Shown here in pieces: positions 47,828 to 56,921 of a stretch of 64,000 nucleotides of DNA. The translations under genes were made by a program, and so were the position numbers. The stretch's first letter is position 1. Every line of letters starts with the position of its first letter. The stretch is taken from NCBI GenBank assembly GCA_024742355.1, contig JANSYM010000009.1, forward strand, positions 1 through 64,000. Direction: 5' to 3'. The notes under the pieces were generated by a model. The model saw nothing but the letters and a program-made list of their open reading frames with translations, was not told where the DNA came from and did no database searches. Source of the stretch: Hyphomonadaceae bacterium. GTDB lineage: Bacteria > Pseudomonadota > Alphaproteobacteria > Caulobacterales > Hyphomonadaceae.

Positions 47828-47855
47828 CGCCCTGACCGGGTGACCGGGCAGGGCG
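47828..47855. terminator. Possible weak terminator hairpin after ychF
   Basis: The stem cgccctg/cagggcg (7 bp) encloses a 14-base loop, without a T-run. It lies between the convergent ychF and peroxiredoxin genes and may end transcription inefficiently. Confidence 0.4.
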
Positions 47856-47878
47856 TCGATATTAGTTTGCGACAGCAT

Positions 47879-48409
47879 TTAGGCTGGCGCGAAGGCTTCT
47901 TTGACAAAAGACAGCATCGTGTCGGCATCTGAGACTTCGAACGGATCAGACTCGCAATTGTCGCTATAGCCGGCTTCCGAGAACAGCTTTTTGACTTCGC
48001 CATTGTCGATCAGGGCAGAATAGCGCCACGAGCGCATTCCGAAGCCGAGATTGTCCTTATGCACCAACATGCCCATTTTGCGGGTGAACTCGCCGGAGCC
48101 GTCTGGAAGCAGTTTGACGTTCCGAACGCCTTGATGCTGACCCCACTGATACATAACGAATGCGTCGTTCACGGACAGGCAGTAGATTTCATCAATCCCC
48201 TGCGCCTTGAACTCCTCGTACAACGCTTCGAAACGTGGCAGATGCGTAGACGAGCAGGTTGGCGTGAATGCGCCTGGCAGCGCGAACAAAACGACTTTCT
48301 TGCCTTTGAACAGGTCTGCGCTGGTTACATCCTGCCAGCGAAAGGGGTTCGGGCCGTCAATAGAATCGTCGCGGACGCGGGTTTTGAAGGTAACGTCTGG
48401 AGCAAGCAT
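47879..48409 (-). CDS. Peroxiredoxin (Prx5/AhpE-type)
   Basis: A 176-aa thiol peroxidase. The peroxidatic Cys is in LPGAFTPTCSSTHLPRFE, and further blocks are CLSVNDAFVMYQWG and GFGMRSWRYSALIDNGEVK. It reduces peroxides with glutathione/glutaredoxin or thioredoxin. The start ATG 48409 has AGGA eight bases upstream, and an upstream extension of the frame is unconserved. It is divergent from rmuC across a spacer rich in GTCAA-type repeats. Confidence 0.92.
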   Translation of the reverse strand: MLAPDVTFKTRVRDDSIDGPNPFRWQDVTSADLFKGKKVVLFALPGAFTPTCSSTHLPRFEALYEEFKAQGIDEIYCLSVNDAFVMYQWGQHQGVRNVKLLPDGSGEFTRKMGMLVHKDNLGFGMRSWRYSALIDNGEVKKLFSEAGYSDNCESDPFEVSDADTMLSFVKEAFAPA

Positions 48410-48457
48410 GGGAGGATCCTTATTGGTTGATTCTGGCGGCTGTTTATTAGACCCCGT

Positions 48458-48496
48458 GTCAACGTCAATACGGGAATTGACGCAGGTCAATTGACC
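48458..48496. promoter_or_regulatory. Cluster of GTCAA half-sites between peroxiredoxin and rmuC
   Basis: In 39 bases there are five copies of GTCAA(C/T) or its complement. They form the tandem gtcaac-gtcaat, the inverted repeat cgtcaat/attgacg with a six-base spacer (48463-48482), and the perfect palindrome ggtcaattgacc (48485-48496). It sits between the divergent start codons, so a factor binding there could control either gene. Confidence 0.6.
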
Positions 48497-48577
48497 GCAA
48501 GCTGACCTCCAAAACCAGGGCGTGACATTTCCATGGTTCATGATATGTTCCAAAAGAATCGTGTGATACGAGGAAGC

Positions 48578-49912
48578 ATGGAACCCATTATCCAAATCGG
48601 CGACACGGGGCTCGACCTCATTCACCTGATCGCAATAGTCATTGCGCTCGGGCTTGGCGCGGCTTTGTACCGGCTAAACGAACAGCATACGCAGGAGCGG
48701 GCCAGGGCCGAAGAGCTTGAGGCTGACCTGGCGCATTCGGATCAGGAGCTGAAGACCCAGCGCATCAAGGCCGAAGAGTCTCAGCTCGCCTTGGCGCAGT
48801 TGCGCGGCCAGACGGACAAGCAGCGTGAGGAATTCGCCACGCTCGCCCAGCAGGTGATGAAACAGGCGCAGGCGCAATTCGTCGAAATGGCGGACGAGAC
48901 CTTCAAGAAGCATCGTGAGGGCGCCAAGGGCGAGCTCAGCGAGCTGATGAAACCGATCGGCAAGAATTTCGATGAGTTCAAGAAACGCGTGTCCGACATT
49001 GAGAAGGTCCGCGCCGAGGACAAGTCGGCGATCCAGCAACAGGTCAAGGCCATCGGCGAGAGCCTGCACCGCAACACCGCTGAGACCGGCAAACTGGTCA
49101 ACGCCCTGACCGCGCCGAAAGGCGGTGGCCGCTGGGGCGAGATGACTCTTCGCAATGTCATGGAACAGGCTGGCCTGTCGGGCCATTGCGATTTCAATGA
49201 GCAGGTCAATGACCAGACTGAAGAGGGGCGCCAGCGTCCGGACGCAGTCATCCACCTGCCGGGCGGACGCCAGATCGTGGTCGACTCCAAGGTCTCTCTG
49301 GAAGCCTATATGGCGGCCTCATCGGCAGAGGATCCGACGCAGCGCAATGTCCACCTGAAATCGCACGCGACGAATGTACAGCGTCATGTCGATACGCTCG
49401 CCTCGAAACGCTACCAGGCCAATCTGGATGAGCGGGTCGATTTCGTTGCCATGTTCATTCCGGGCGAGAATTTCTTCGCCGCGGCACTGGAATTCGCCCC
49501 GGACCTGCTGGAGCGAGCCTATTCACGCAATGTGATTGTCACCACGCCGTCGACGCTGATCGGCCTCGCCAAGACGGTGGCCTATGTCTGGCGCCAGGAA
49601 AAGATGACCGAGAATGCCCGCGAAGCCGCGCAACTCGGCCAGCAGCTTTATGAGCGCATCGCCAAGATGGCGGAACATATCGAAAAGCTCGGCAAGTCGC
49701 TGAACAGCTCGGTCGGGCATTTCAACGCCATGAACAGCTCGCTCGACAAGCGGGTGATGCCAACCATGCGCAAATTCCAGGACCTCTCCATCGCCCCGCC
49801 GGACAAGCCGATGCCGGAACCCAAACGGATCGAAACCACCGCCGATTCCGGCACCGGCGCGCAATTGGAACTGATCCAGCAGGCGAAGCCGAAGGCGAAA
49901 GCCAAGGCTTAG
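48578..49912 (+). CDS. rmuC: DNA recombination protein RmuC
   Basis: A 444-aa RmuC. One N-terminal helix (LIHLIAIVIALGLGAALY), a coiled-coil (residues about 30-130), then the RmuC core GRWGEMTLRNVMEQAGL, RQIVVDSKVSLEAY, FVAMFIPGENFFAAAL and the nuclease-like continuation. It limits DNA inversions and is a membrane-anchored nuclease-family protein. The start ATG 48578 follows AGGAAGC; a frame beginning 15 codons upstream is unlikely. It ends before a stretch of repeats. Confidence 0.93.
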   Translation: MEPIIQIGDTGLDLIHLIAIVIALGLGAALYRLNEQHTQERARAEELEADLAHSDQELKTQRIKAEESQLALAQLRGQTDKQREEFATLAQQVMKQAQAQFVEMADETFKKHREGAKGELSELMKPIGKNFDEFKKRVSDIEKVRAEDKSAIQQQVKAIGESLHRNTAETGKLVNALTAPKGGGRWGEMTLRNVMEQAGLSGHCDFNEQVNDQTEEGRQRPDAVIHLPGGRQIVVDSKVSLEAYMAASSAEDPTQRNVHLKSHATNVQRHVDTLASKRYQANLDERVDFVAMFIPGENFFAAALEFAPDLLERAYSRNVIVTTPSTLIGLAKTVAYVWRQEKMTENAREAAQLGQQLYERIAKMAEHIEKLGKSLNSSVGHFNAMNSSLDKRVMPTMRKFQDLSIAPPDKPMPEPKRIETTADSGTGAQLELIQQAKPKAKAKA

Positions 49913-49963
49913 AGGGACGGCTTTGGGTCAGGCGGAGACATTAGCAGTGCGAGAATTTTTTCT

Positions 49964-50050
49964 TTGTCATCCCGGCCGCAGCGAAGCGGAGAGCCGGGAC
50001 CCAGATCAGCTAGGTCCCGGATAAGTGCTGCGCACTTTCCGGGATGACAA
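49964..50050. repeat. REP-like palindromic element, copy 3
   Basis: The arms ttgtcatcccgg and ccgggatgacaa are perfect inverted repeats, with the shared internal blocks agccgggacccag and ggtcccggataag. It is the third copy in the window, again just after the 3' end of a gene (rmuC), about 50 bases from the stop. Confidence 0.85.
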
Positions 50051-50101
50051 TTCGAGATGATGTCCGCTTTGATGCCAAGAACGGACACATCAACCCCAGG
50101 C

Positions 50102-50193
50102 CCTCATCCTGAGCGAAGTCGAAGGATAAAGGGCTGTGCTTCCCGAAAGTTGCGTTGAGCCCGCCTCGTCCTTCGACTTCGCTCAGGATGAGG
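50102..50193. repeat. Palindromic repeat with 25-bp perfect arms
   Basis: The left arm begins cctcatcctgagcgaagtcg and ends gaagga (50102-50126). Its exact reverse complement is at 50169-50193. The loop is 42 bases. This unit (cctcatcctgagcgaagtcg) is a common intergenic repeat in alphaproteobacteria, from general knowledge. Transcribed, it forms a very stable hairpin. Confidence 0.85.
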
Positions 50194-50286
50194 CTTCAAC
50201 GGTGATGTACTCGTCTTCGGTGCTTGTTGGCTCATGAGCGATCATCGGGCGCCGGACCGTATGGCTTACGATTTGCGCCTCACGCG

Positions 50287-50415
50287 CCCCCTTCTCCCGA
50301 TTGCGGGAGAAGGGCCGGGGATGAGGGCACCGAAGTTTCGGCAAAAGCACCGGAGACTCATCCTCGAAAACATCTTGCCCTCACCCCAACCCCTCTCCCG
50401 CAATCGGGAGAGGGG
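50287..50415. repeat. Nested palindromic repeat, third class
   Basis: Left part 50287-50328 contains the hairpin ccttctcccg/cgggagaagg. The right part 50377-50415 is its imperfect reverse complement, with its own ctctcccg/cgggagag hairpin. The two nested hairpins form a larger inverted repeat. It ends about 160 bases before def. Confidence 0.8.
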
Positions 50416-50579
50416 CTCGTCCTTGTGGGTTACAAATAAGCCGTCTTGCAATGAGTGCGCTTTGTCTCCTCCGATGCCGAAAGCGATCATCCTTCGCGGG
50501 CCTCCTCTACTCCCCACCCCAAACATCTATTCCCGTTCAAATATTGACCTTCGGCGCTTGCGCTCATACTTGAAGCGGC

Positions 50580-51104
50580 ATGGCGATTAGAGAAATCCTC
50601 ACCGTGCCGGATGCCCGGCTGAAGCAAGTGTCGAAGCCTGTCGAAGGCGGCGTGACGGACGAGATCCGGGCGTTGATGGATGACATGCTGGAAACCATGT
50701 ATGACGCCCCCGGCATCGGCCTGGCAGCGATCCAGATTGGTGAGCCACTGCGCGTCATCGTTATGGACCTGCAGGAAAATGACGAGAAGAATCCGCGTTT
50801 CTTCGTCAATCCGGAAATCCTGCCACTGACCGAGGACAAGGCGCCGTATGAAGAAGGCTGCCTGTCGGTGCCCGACGTATTTGAAGAGGTTGAGCGCCCG
50901 ACCGAGTGCCGCATTCGCTATCTCGATTATGATGGCAATGAAGTTGAAGAGGTCGCCGAAGGCCTGTTTGCGGTCTGTATCCAGCATGAAATGGATCACC
51001 TCGAAGGCACTTTGTTCATTGACTATCTGTCGCGCCTGAAGCGCCAGCGCGCGGTCGACAAGGTCAAGAAAGCCAAGCGCCTCAAGGAACAGAGTGCAGC
51101 TTAA
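50580..51104 (+). CDS. def: Peptide deformylase
   Basis: A 174-aa metallo-deformylase with the three family motifs [18 protein letters not shown] and QHEMDHLEG (Cys and two His bind the metal). It removes the formyl group from nascent proteins. The start ATG is in the usual place ([16 protein letters not shown]). The partner fmt begins 48 bases downstream. Confidence 0.96.
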   Translation: MAIREILTVPDARLKQVSKPVEGGVTDEIRALMDDMLETMYDAPGIGLAAIQIGEPLRVIVMDLQENDEKNPRFFVNPEILPLTEDKAPYEEGCLSVPDVFEEVERPTECRIRYLDYDGNEVEEVAEGLFAVCIQHEMDHLEGTLFIDYLSRLKRQRAVDKVKKAKRLKEQSAA

Positions 51105-51152
51105 ATTCGCCTGGCACTTTATCCCTCCCGCATCTCACGCTAGAGCGCGCCC

Positions 51153-52106
51153 ATGACTGAGCCGCTTCGCATCGCCTTTATGGGCAGCCCTGACTTTGCC
51201 GTGCCTGTGCTCGCTTCGCTGGCTGAGGCCGGGCATGAGATTGTCTGCGTCTATTCGCAGCCGCCGCGTCCAGCCGGTCGCGGCAAGAAGCTGCGCCCGA
51301 CACCCGTGCACCAATGGGCTGAGGCGAGAGGCATAGAGGTGCGCACGCCGCGCTCGCTCAAGCAGGCGCCTGAGCAAGAGGCCTTCGCGGCGCTTGAGCT
51401 CGATGCCGCTGTGGTCGTCGCCTATGGCCTGATCCTGCCGCAAGCGGTGCTCGATGCGCCGCGGCTCGGCTGTATGAACATGCACGCCTCGCTGCTGCCG
51501 CGCTGGCGCGGGGCGGCGCCGATCCACCGCGCCGTCATGGCCGGGGATGACAAGACCGGCGTCCAGGCGATGATGATGGAAGCCGGGCTCGATACGGGCC
51601 CGGTGCTGGCCACTGAAGAGACGCCGATTCTTCTGACCGACACGACCGGCAGCGTGCATGACCGGCTTGCCGACCTCGGCGCGGGTCTGGCCGTCACCGC
51701 GCTCTCTGGACTGGCAGACGGCACGCTTGTCCCTCAGCCGCAGACGGAAGATGGCGTCACCTATGCGCACAAGGTCACCGCCGACGATCAGCGCCTCGAC
51801 TGGACCCGCCCGGCCGTCGAGCTCGATTGCCAGATCCGCGGCCTGTCGCCGTTTCCCGGCGCCTGGTTTCACTACACCCCGGCAGGTGAGACAGAGCCGC
51901 TGCGCATGAAAGCGCTGATGAGCCGGGTCGAAGATGGCGAGACTTCTGCCAAACCCGGTCAGCTGCTCGATGACACGCTTCTGGTGCAATGCGGCGATGG
52001 CCGCGCCGTACGCTTGCTGAACGCGCAGAAGCCCGGTTCAAAAGCGATGGAGGCCGAGGACTTGTTGCGCGGTGTGCCCATCCCTGCCGGAGCCCAATTC
52101 GCATGA
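51153..52106 (+). CDS. fmt: Methionyl-tRNA formyltransferase
   Basis: A 317-aa formyltransferase: [14 protein letters not shown] at the start, [22 protein letters not shown] with the active-site Asn/His, then GLDTGPVL. The C-terminal domain is normal. It formylates Met-tRNAi, matching def upstream. Its stop overlaps the start of the GNAT gene as ATGA. Confidence 0.95.
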   Translation: MTEPLRIAFMGSPDFAVPVLASLAEAGHEIVCVYSQPPRPAGRGKKLRPTPVHQWAEARGIEVRTPRSLKQAPEQEAFAALELDAAVVVAYGLILPQAVLDAPRLGCMNMHASLLPRWRGAAPIHRAVMAGDDKTGVQAMMMEAGLDTGPVLATEETPILLTDTTGSVHDRLADLGAGLAVTALSGLADGTLVPQPQTEDGVTYAHKVTADDQRLDWTRPAVELDCQIRGLSPFPGAWFHYTPAGETEPLRMKALMSRVEDGETSAKPGQLLDDTLLVQCGDGRAVRLLNAQKPGSKAMEAEDLLRGVPIPAGAQFA

Positions 52107-52594
52107 ACAATCTCTGGATCCGCCCGGCCACGGAAGACGACGCGGCCATCATCACAGAGCTCAACGATGCCGCCTTCGGGACGCCTGAAGAAGCACAAAT
52201 CGTCACCCAGCTGGCCATGGACGGGGACAGCCTCGCCTCGCTCGTCGCGCATGATGATCGCCGGATCCTCGGCCATATCCAGTTCTTCCGCATCTGGGTC
52301 GACGGCGCCGATGTGGCGTGCGGACTGGGGCCCGTCTCGGCGCATCCGGATGTGCAGGGGCGCGGCATCGGATCGGGGCTGATCCGTTTTGGCCTGACCC
52401 TGATGGAAGGCGCCGGGCGCAGCCATTGCTTCCTGCTTGGCCACAAGGACTATTATCCGCGATTCGGATTCTCGGCAGAGCTCGCTGCCGAGTTTGGCGG
52501 GCCTTGGTCAGGACCGCACTTCATGGCGCTCAAGCTGAATGAGAACGGCCCAACCAGCGGCACGCTCAAATACCCGGCTGCGTTCGGGGCGTAA
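52103..52594 (+). CDS. GNAT family N-acetyltransferase (YhbS-like)
   Basis: A 163-aa acetyltransferase: [23 protein letters not shown] is the acetyl-CoA loop (Q/R-G-x-G). Ends with the typical [15 protein letters not shown] region. Substrate unknown. It starts at ATG 52103, overlapping the fmt stop, and truA begins three bases after its stop, so it is part of the fmt-truA operon. Confidence 0.85.
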   Translation: MNNLWIRPATEDDAAIITELNDAAFGTPEEAQIVTQLAMDGDSLASLVAHDDRRILGHIQFFRIWVDGADVACGLGPVSAHPDVQGRGIGSGLIRFGLTLMEGAGRSHCFLLGHKDYYPRFGFSAELAAEFGGPWSGPHFMALKLNENGPTSGTLKYPAAFGA

Positions 52595-52597
52595 GGC

Positions 52598-53344
52598 ATG
52601 CAGCGCTACAAGATCACCGTCGAATATGATGGCCGGCCGTTCTTTGGCTGGCAGCGCCAGGACGGTCAGCCTTCTGTCCAGCAAGCTCTGGAAGAGGCGG
52701 CGGAAGGTCTCGACGGCGCGCCGGTCCTGGTCCAGGGCGCCGGACGAACCGATCGCGGCGTCCATGCGACAGGGCAGGTGGCGCATTTCGATCTGCAAAC
52801 GCCGCGGCCACTGCGCAAGATTGCAGACGCGCTCAACTATCACCTACGCCCACACCTGGTCGCCGTGCTCGATGCCGAGGAAGTCGCACCGGACTGGAGC
52901 GCGCGCTTCAATGCCACGCTGCGCGCCTATCGCTATGTCATCATCAATCGCCGCGCTGACCTGACCGTCGACAAGGGCCTCGCCTGGCGCGTGCCGGCAA
53001 AGCTTGATGCAAGCGCTATGGACCGGGCCGCGAAAGCGCTGCTCGGCCAGCATGATTTCTCTACATTCCGAGACGCCGAATGCCAGGCCCGGCATCCGAT
53101 CCGCACGCTCGATAAGATTGATGTCGCGCGCTATGGCGAGGGCCTGGAAGTGACGGTTGAAGCCAAGAGCTTCCTGCACCGTCAGGTCCGCTCAATCGTT
53201 GGCTCCCTGGTCGAAATTGGCCGCGGCGCCCGCGCCGAAGACTGGATGGCTGAGATCCTGGAAGCCCGCGACCGCACCGCCTGCGGCCCCGTGGCACCTG
53301 CAGATGGTCTGTTCCTTGAGCGGGTGGAGTATGGCGACGACTAA
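52598..53344 (+). CDS. truA: tRNA pseudouridine(38-40) synthase TruA
   Basis: A 248-aa pseudouridine synthase. The catalytic Asp is in GAGRTDRGVHATGQVAHFD, and other blocks are NYHLRPHLVAV and FLHRQVRSIVGSLVEIGRG. It modifies the tRNA anticodon arm. The start ATG is three bases after the GNAT gene. Its last four bases overlap the convergent DAO-like gene. Confidence 0.95.
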   Translation: MQRYKITVEYDGRPFFGWQRQDGQPSVQQALEEAAEGLDGAPVLVQGAGRTDRGVHATGQVAHFDLQTPRPLRKIADALNYHLRPHLVAVLDAEEVAPDWSARFNATLRAYRYVIINRRADLTVDKGLAWRVPAKLDASAMDRAAKALLGQHDFSTFRDAECQARHPIRTLDKIDVARYGEGLEVTVEAKSFLHRQVRSIVGSLVEIGRGARAEDWMAEILEARDRTACGPVAPADGLFLERVEYGDD

Positions 53345-54492
53345 ACGCGCGCGCCCTCAAACAACGATCCCACCGTCCGCACCGCGCGGCGCATCTCGTC
53401 GCGATCAGGCGTTTCGTCCTCGATGCCATAGCCGAAATCATCATTTGGGCCGGTATATTGGACGACCAGGCCGTCGCCGCGCGAGAGGACATAGACGTCT
53501 TCATAATAGAGGCCATATCGGGCTTCGGGTTGCGGCGGCATCCAGTTGATCTGGCCGCGCACCGGGACCAGTTCGTCGGCGCCCCACAGCGCCTTGGCGC
53601 CGTAGCCGGTGCAGTTCATGATCAGGTCTTCGCTGAGCGCCAGGACCTGCGACCGCTCGGCAAATGACCGGCGCACCATGCGCCCGCCCAGGGCCAGGAA
53701 ATCGCGCACCAGTCGGTCGGTATAGGCGGCAATGTTGAAGGCCATATCCAGTCCGCGCCGCGCCGATGCGACCGGGAAGGCGTGGGCGGCGTCCGGCAGG
53801 GTCCGGCTGCGCGGTCCGAGATCGCCAACCCGGCCAGACAAGTGCAGGAAATCGTTCCGCGCTGGCCCGCCGGGCGGCGGCGTGTGGCTACGCAGGGAAT
53901 AGAAGGGGATGAATTCCACGGGCGCGCCGAGGCTGCCAATGAAGTGCTGATGGGTTGCAAAAGCGCTTCGCGCCCAGCCTTCCCAGCGGTCGTGGAAGCC
54001 GTCCGGAACCGCAGATCGTAATCCAATCCGGCTGCTCGGCGACCAGACACCGGTGGCCCGGGCCGAGCGGGTCTCGCGCGGCAGGTCTTTGGCATAGATG
54101 GTGACGGCAATGCCGGCCTGCGCGAGCCGCAATGCTGTCGTGAGCCCGATCACACCGGCGCCAATCACGGCGGCCCTGCTGCCCTCTGCCGGCTGTGCCA
54201 GGCTGACCGCCTGGTCGGCGCAGGCCCAGGAGAGTGACCAGCCCGAGCCGCCATGGCCATAATTGTGGATGACGGTCTTCGCGTCGAATTGTTCACGGTC
54301 AAGGCGCGGACCCGCTGGCCGAAAGGGCCGCGTGCAGACGGTGATTCGCATCAGCCGGTCTTCTGAAATCTTCAGCGGCGCGCCCGGATATCGCGGCTGG
54401 GTTGGCGTAGGAACGGCGGCGGGCGACTGGACGCAGGCCCCGGTCAGCAGTCCGGCCCCGCCGGTCGACACGTGTCGTCGATCGAGTCTCAT
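53341..54492 (-). CDS. D-amino acid oxidase-like FAD enzyme with Tat/lipobox signal
   Basis: A 383-aa protein. It starts MRLDRRHVSTGGAGLLTGAC, which combines a twin-arginine-like start with a lipobox (LTGAC). The FAD Rossmann motif AAVIGAGVIGLTTALRLAQAG follows at about residue 110. C-terminal blocks VRGQINWM and YEDVYVLSRGDGLVVQYTG resemble the DAO family. Exported flavin oxidases normally use the Tat path, as the cofactor is loaded in the cytoplasm. The substrate is unknown. It is convergent with truA and divergent from the SDR gene. Confidence 0.75.
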   Translation of the reverse strand: MRLDRRHVSTGGAGLLTGACVQSPAAVPTPTQPRYPGAPLKISEDRLMRITVCTRPFRPAGPRLDREQFDAKTVIHNYGHGGSGWSLSWACADQAVSLAQPAEGSRAAVIGAGVIGLTTALRLAQAGIAVTIYAKDLPRETRSARATGVWSPSSRIGLRSAVPDGFHDRWEGWARSAFATHQHFIGSLGAPVEFIPFYSLRSHTPPPGGPARNDFLHLSGRVGDLGPRSRTLPDAAHAFPVASARRGLDMAFNIAAYTDRLVRDFLALGGRMVRRSFAERSQVLALSEDLIMNCTGYGAKALWGADELVPVRGQINWMPPQPEARYGLYYEDVYVLSRGDGLVVQYTGPNDDFGYGIEDETPDRDEMRRAVRTVGSLFEGARV

Positions 54493-54641
54493 CTGCACAT
54501 AAGCCCGCAGAACCGCGCGCGGGGCAAGGTCAAAATCAGGCCGGGCAAAATCCCCTTTTTCCAAGTCCCCTTTTGCCAAATCTCATAGGCCCGCTACATC
54601 TGTCTCAACAAACCTATCCAAAAACCCCCAGGAGCGCCCTC

Positions 54642-55646
54642 ATGTCAGACCCAACCAAAATCGATCGTCGCCAGATGCTCGCCCTCGGCGCCGGTGCGGC
54701 GGCGCTGGCCAGCCAGGCGGCCTGCGCGCAAACCGTGGCGGCGGAAACCGACGGCCCGGACCTGTCCGGCAAGTCAATTCTGGTCACCGGCTCTTCGTCC
54801 GGGTTTGGCCGCCTCGGGGTTGAATATTACGCCCGCCAGGGCGCGAAAGTGTTTGCGACCATGCGCAATGTCCCGCGCGCCGAAGCCGACGAGCTGCGCG
54901 ATCTCGCCAACTCGGACGGTCTCGATATCAGCGTCATCGAGATTGATGTTACTTCTGACGAGCAGGTCGAGGCCGGCGTCGCCGAAGCGCTGGCGGCGAA
55001 TGAAGGCAAGCTCGATGTGCTGATCAATAATGCCGGTATTTCTGTCGGCGGGCCGATCGAGGTTCAGGACATGGCGGCGACCTCGCTCATCTTCGAGACC
55101 AATGTCTATGGTTGCCACCGCATGGCCCGCGCGGCGCTGCCGAGCATGCGTGCCAATGGCGGCGGTCAGATTTTCAACGTCTCCTCACAGCTCGGGCGGC
55201 TGATCATTCCTGGCTTTGGCATGTATTCGGCAACCAAGTTCGCGGTCGAAGCGATGAGCGAGCAGATGGCCTATGAGCTGGTTCAGCACGGCGTCGATGT
55301 GACGATCATTCAACCGGGCGGTTATCCGACGCAGATCTGGTCGAACAATAACAAGAATTCCGCCCCGCTAAAGGAACGGACCAGCGAAGACCTGCTTGCG
55401 GCCTATCCAGCTTTGACAGCGGGCATGGGCGCGCGCACCGGCGGTGGCTCAACTGATCCGATGGACGTCCCACGCGCGATTGCCGAAATCATCGCCATGC
55501 CGAAAGGCACCCGGCCGTTGCGCCGGGCTGTGCATCCGATCTCGCGTCCGCAGGAGCCGTTGAATGCGGCGGCAGCCGAGGCACAGCTGGCCATGCTCGG
55601 TGGTTCGCAATTGGGGCCATGGGTCCGAGACGTGCTAGAGCGCTAG
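54642..55646 (+). CDS. SDR family oxidoreductase with Tat signal
   Basis: A 334-aa short-chain dehydrogenase. The N-terminus holds a twin-arginine signal (DRRQMLALGAGAAALASQA, then ACAQ). The cofactor motif ILVTGSSSGFG, NNAG and the catalytic YSATK are all present. Family enzymes act on alcohols or ketones with NAD(P). The presence of an export signal is unusual for an SDR and implies a folded enzyme with bound cofactor is sent out. The start ATG 54642 follows GGAG. Divergent from the DAO-like gene. Confidence 0.85.
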   Translation: MSDPTKIDRRQMLALGAGAAALASQAACAQTVAAETDGPDLSGKSILVTGSSSGFGRLGVEYYARQGAKVFATMRNVPRAEADELRDLANSDGLDISVIEIDVTSDEQVEAGVAEALAANEGKLDVLINNAGISVGGPIEVQDMAATSLIFETNVYGCHRMARAALPSMRANGGGQIFNVSSQLGRLIIPGFGMYSATKFAVEAMSEQMAYELVQHGVDVTIIQPGGYPTQIWSNNNKNSAPLKERTSEDLLAAYPALTAGMGARTGGGSTDPMDVPRAIAEIIAMPKGTRPLRRAVHPISRPQEPLNAAAAEAQLAMLGGSQLGPWVRDVLER

Positions 55647-56921
55647 GTATTCGTGCCACAGCGTGATTGGGAAGATCGCGCTCCATCCGCAAAAGTCTGA
55701 TCGAGATTCATTACCCGGGGCGAATGCGTCGGGTGCATAATTTTCCCAGAAAGTGCCCGTATCGCGATACACTTCGGACGTCGCGGAATACAGTCGAAGC
55801 GCGATCGACCGCGCCATGGAGGGCTTGCCAACTCGCTCGAGGCCGCGGATCACCATGTAGCTGGTCGGCGCCCAGATACTGCCGCGCCAATACCCTCCGT
55901 CTGGTTGAAACAGATCCGAATCTCCCGGCATCGTCGCTGTTGGTAGCTTGCGGTTGAATTTGCTTGAATCGTTCAAAGGTTCCAGAAACCGCGGCAGTCT
56001 TTCCGTCGGAACAGCATCAGCAAGAAGCATCCAGTAGGCGCCAATGTGGGCGCGCCGGATCTGCTGGTCATAGCCAAGATCGTAATAGAATCCGTCGGCT
56101 TCATTCCAGCACTTCTCATTGATCGCGGATGCGGTTTCGGCGCCGATCGTTTCCCACGCAGCTGCGTCAGCCGTCTGGCCAATCAGCCGCGCAATTCTGG
56201 CAAGATCTTTCGCGAACAAGACCATTTGGGCCGACATGTCGACGCTGCGTCCTTGCCGGTTCCACTTCGGACTTAGCCCGTCATACACGAAGATTTCAGG
56301 ATGTAGATTGGTCAGGACGATGCCCTGGCCATCATCGCTCCATCCATCTGGATAGCGCGGAATATTGTCCATGCCCGACCCAAAGGCGTCGCTAATATAG
56401 AGCCCATCCGGCTGGCGCAGGGTGCGCCGGATATAGTCATGAAAGCGGACGAGCTTCGGATAGTTGGCTTCCAAGCGGCTGGTATCGTCCGAGATGCTGT
56501 GCAGTTCCAGTTCAGCAAATGCGAGCAAAGGCGGATTGATGCTGACAGGATGATCCTTGGGCCAGAACGGCGCGCCTGAGCCAGTATACTCCCGGCAGAT
56601 ATACCCGTCCTCGTCTTGGCGGTCGTAGAAATTATCCAGGGCCTGGCCGATCGGCAGCCGGTCCTGATGGTATTTAGCATAACAGGCGATGAAGCACGTA
56701 TCCCACAGGAATATGCTCTCGCTGAATGCCGCGTCGACGAATGGCTGTTTGTAAACAGGGTGATTTGCACCGCCGCGAACCTTGGTCTGCGCAATCTGCA
56801 AGGCGCGCTCATACATCTCGCGCTGCAAAGATGATGAGACGGTCATCGCTGGAGCATTCAAACACGCCCCGAGAGCCGGAAGCGCCGCGGTGCCTGTTAC
56901 AAACTGTCTGCGATTGAACAT
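55635..56921 (-). CDS. Glycoside hydrolase-like exported protein (MGH1/trehalase-type fold)
   Basis: A 428-aa protein with a Tat-like lipoprotein start: NRRQFVTGTAALPALGAC. The body looks like an (alpha/alpha)6 glycosidase of the MGH1-type group: FLWDTCFIACYAKYH near residue 75, GSGMDNIPRYP and YWRGSIWAPTSYMVIRGL. It probably hydrolyses an alpha-glycoside; the sugar is unknown. I begin it at ATG 56921, since the next codon upstream is TTG. The start overlaps the stop of the ADP-ribosylglycohydrolase-like gene by one base (TGATG). Its last 12 bases overlap the SDR gene convergently. Confidence 0.8.
   Translation of the reverse strand: MFNRRQFVTGTAALPALGACLNAPAMTVSSSLQREMYERALQIAQTKVRGGANHPVYKQPFVDAAFSESIFLWDTCFIACYAKYHQDRLPIGQALDNFYDRQDEDGYICREYTGSGAPFWPKDHPVSINPPLLAFAELELHSISDDTSRLEANYPKLVRFHDYIRRTLRQPDGLYISDAFGSGMDNIPRYPDGWSDDGQGIVLTNLHPEIFVYDGLSPKWNRQGRSVDMSAQMVLFAKDLARIARLIGQTADAAAWETIGAETASAINEKCWNEADGFYYDLGYDQQIRRAHIGAYWMLLADAVPTERLPRFLEPLNDSSKFNRKLPTATMPGDSDLFQPDGGYWRGSIWAPTSYMVIRGLERVGKPSMARSIALRLYSATSEVYRDTGTFWENYAPDAFAPGNESRSDFCGWSAIFPITLWHEYLAL

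Larger units (their letters stand above)
49913..50579. other. Gene-free interval filled with palindromic repeats
   Basis: No credible gene was found in this interval of about 670 bases. It holds one REP-like element (49964-50050), a 25-bp perfect inverted repeat pair (50102-50193), and a nested imperfect inverted repeat (50287-50415). The rest is unremarkable. Short open frames here run through the repeats and show no coding character. Confidence 0.8.

Noticed and set aside
50102-50415. Palindromic repeats considered as a CRISPR array
   Set aside because: There are only two arms per family, in inverted orientation, with no regular spacers and no cas genes.
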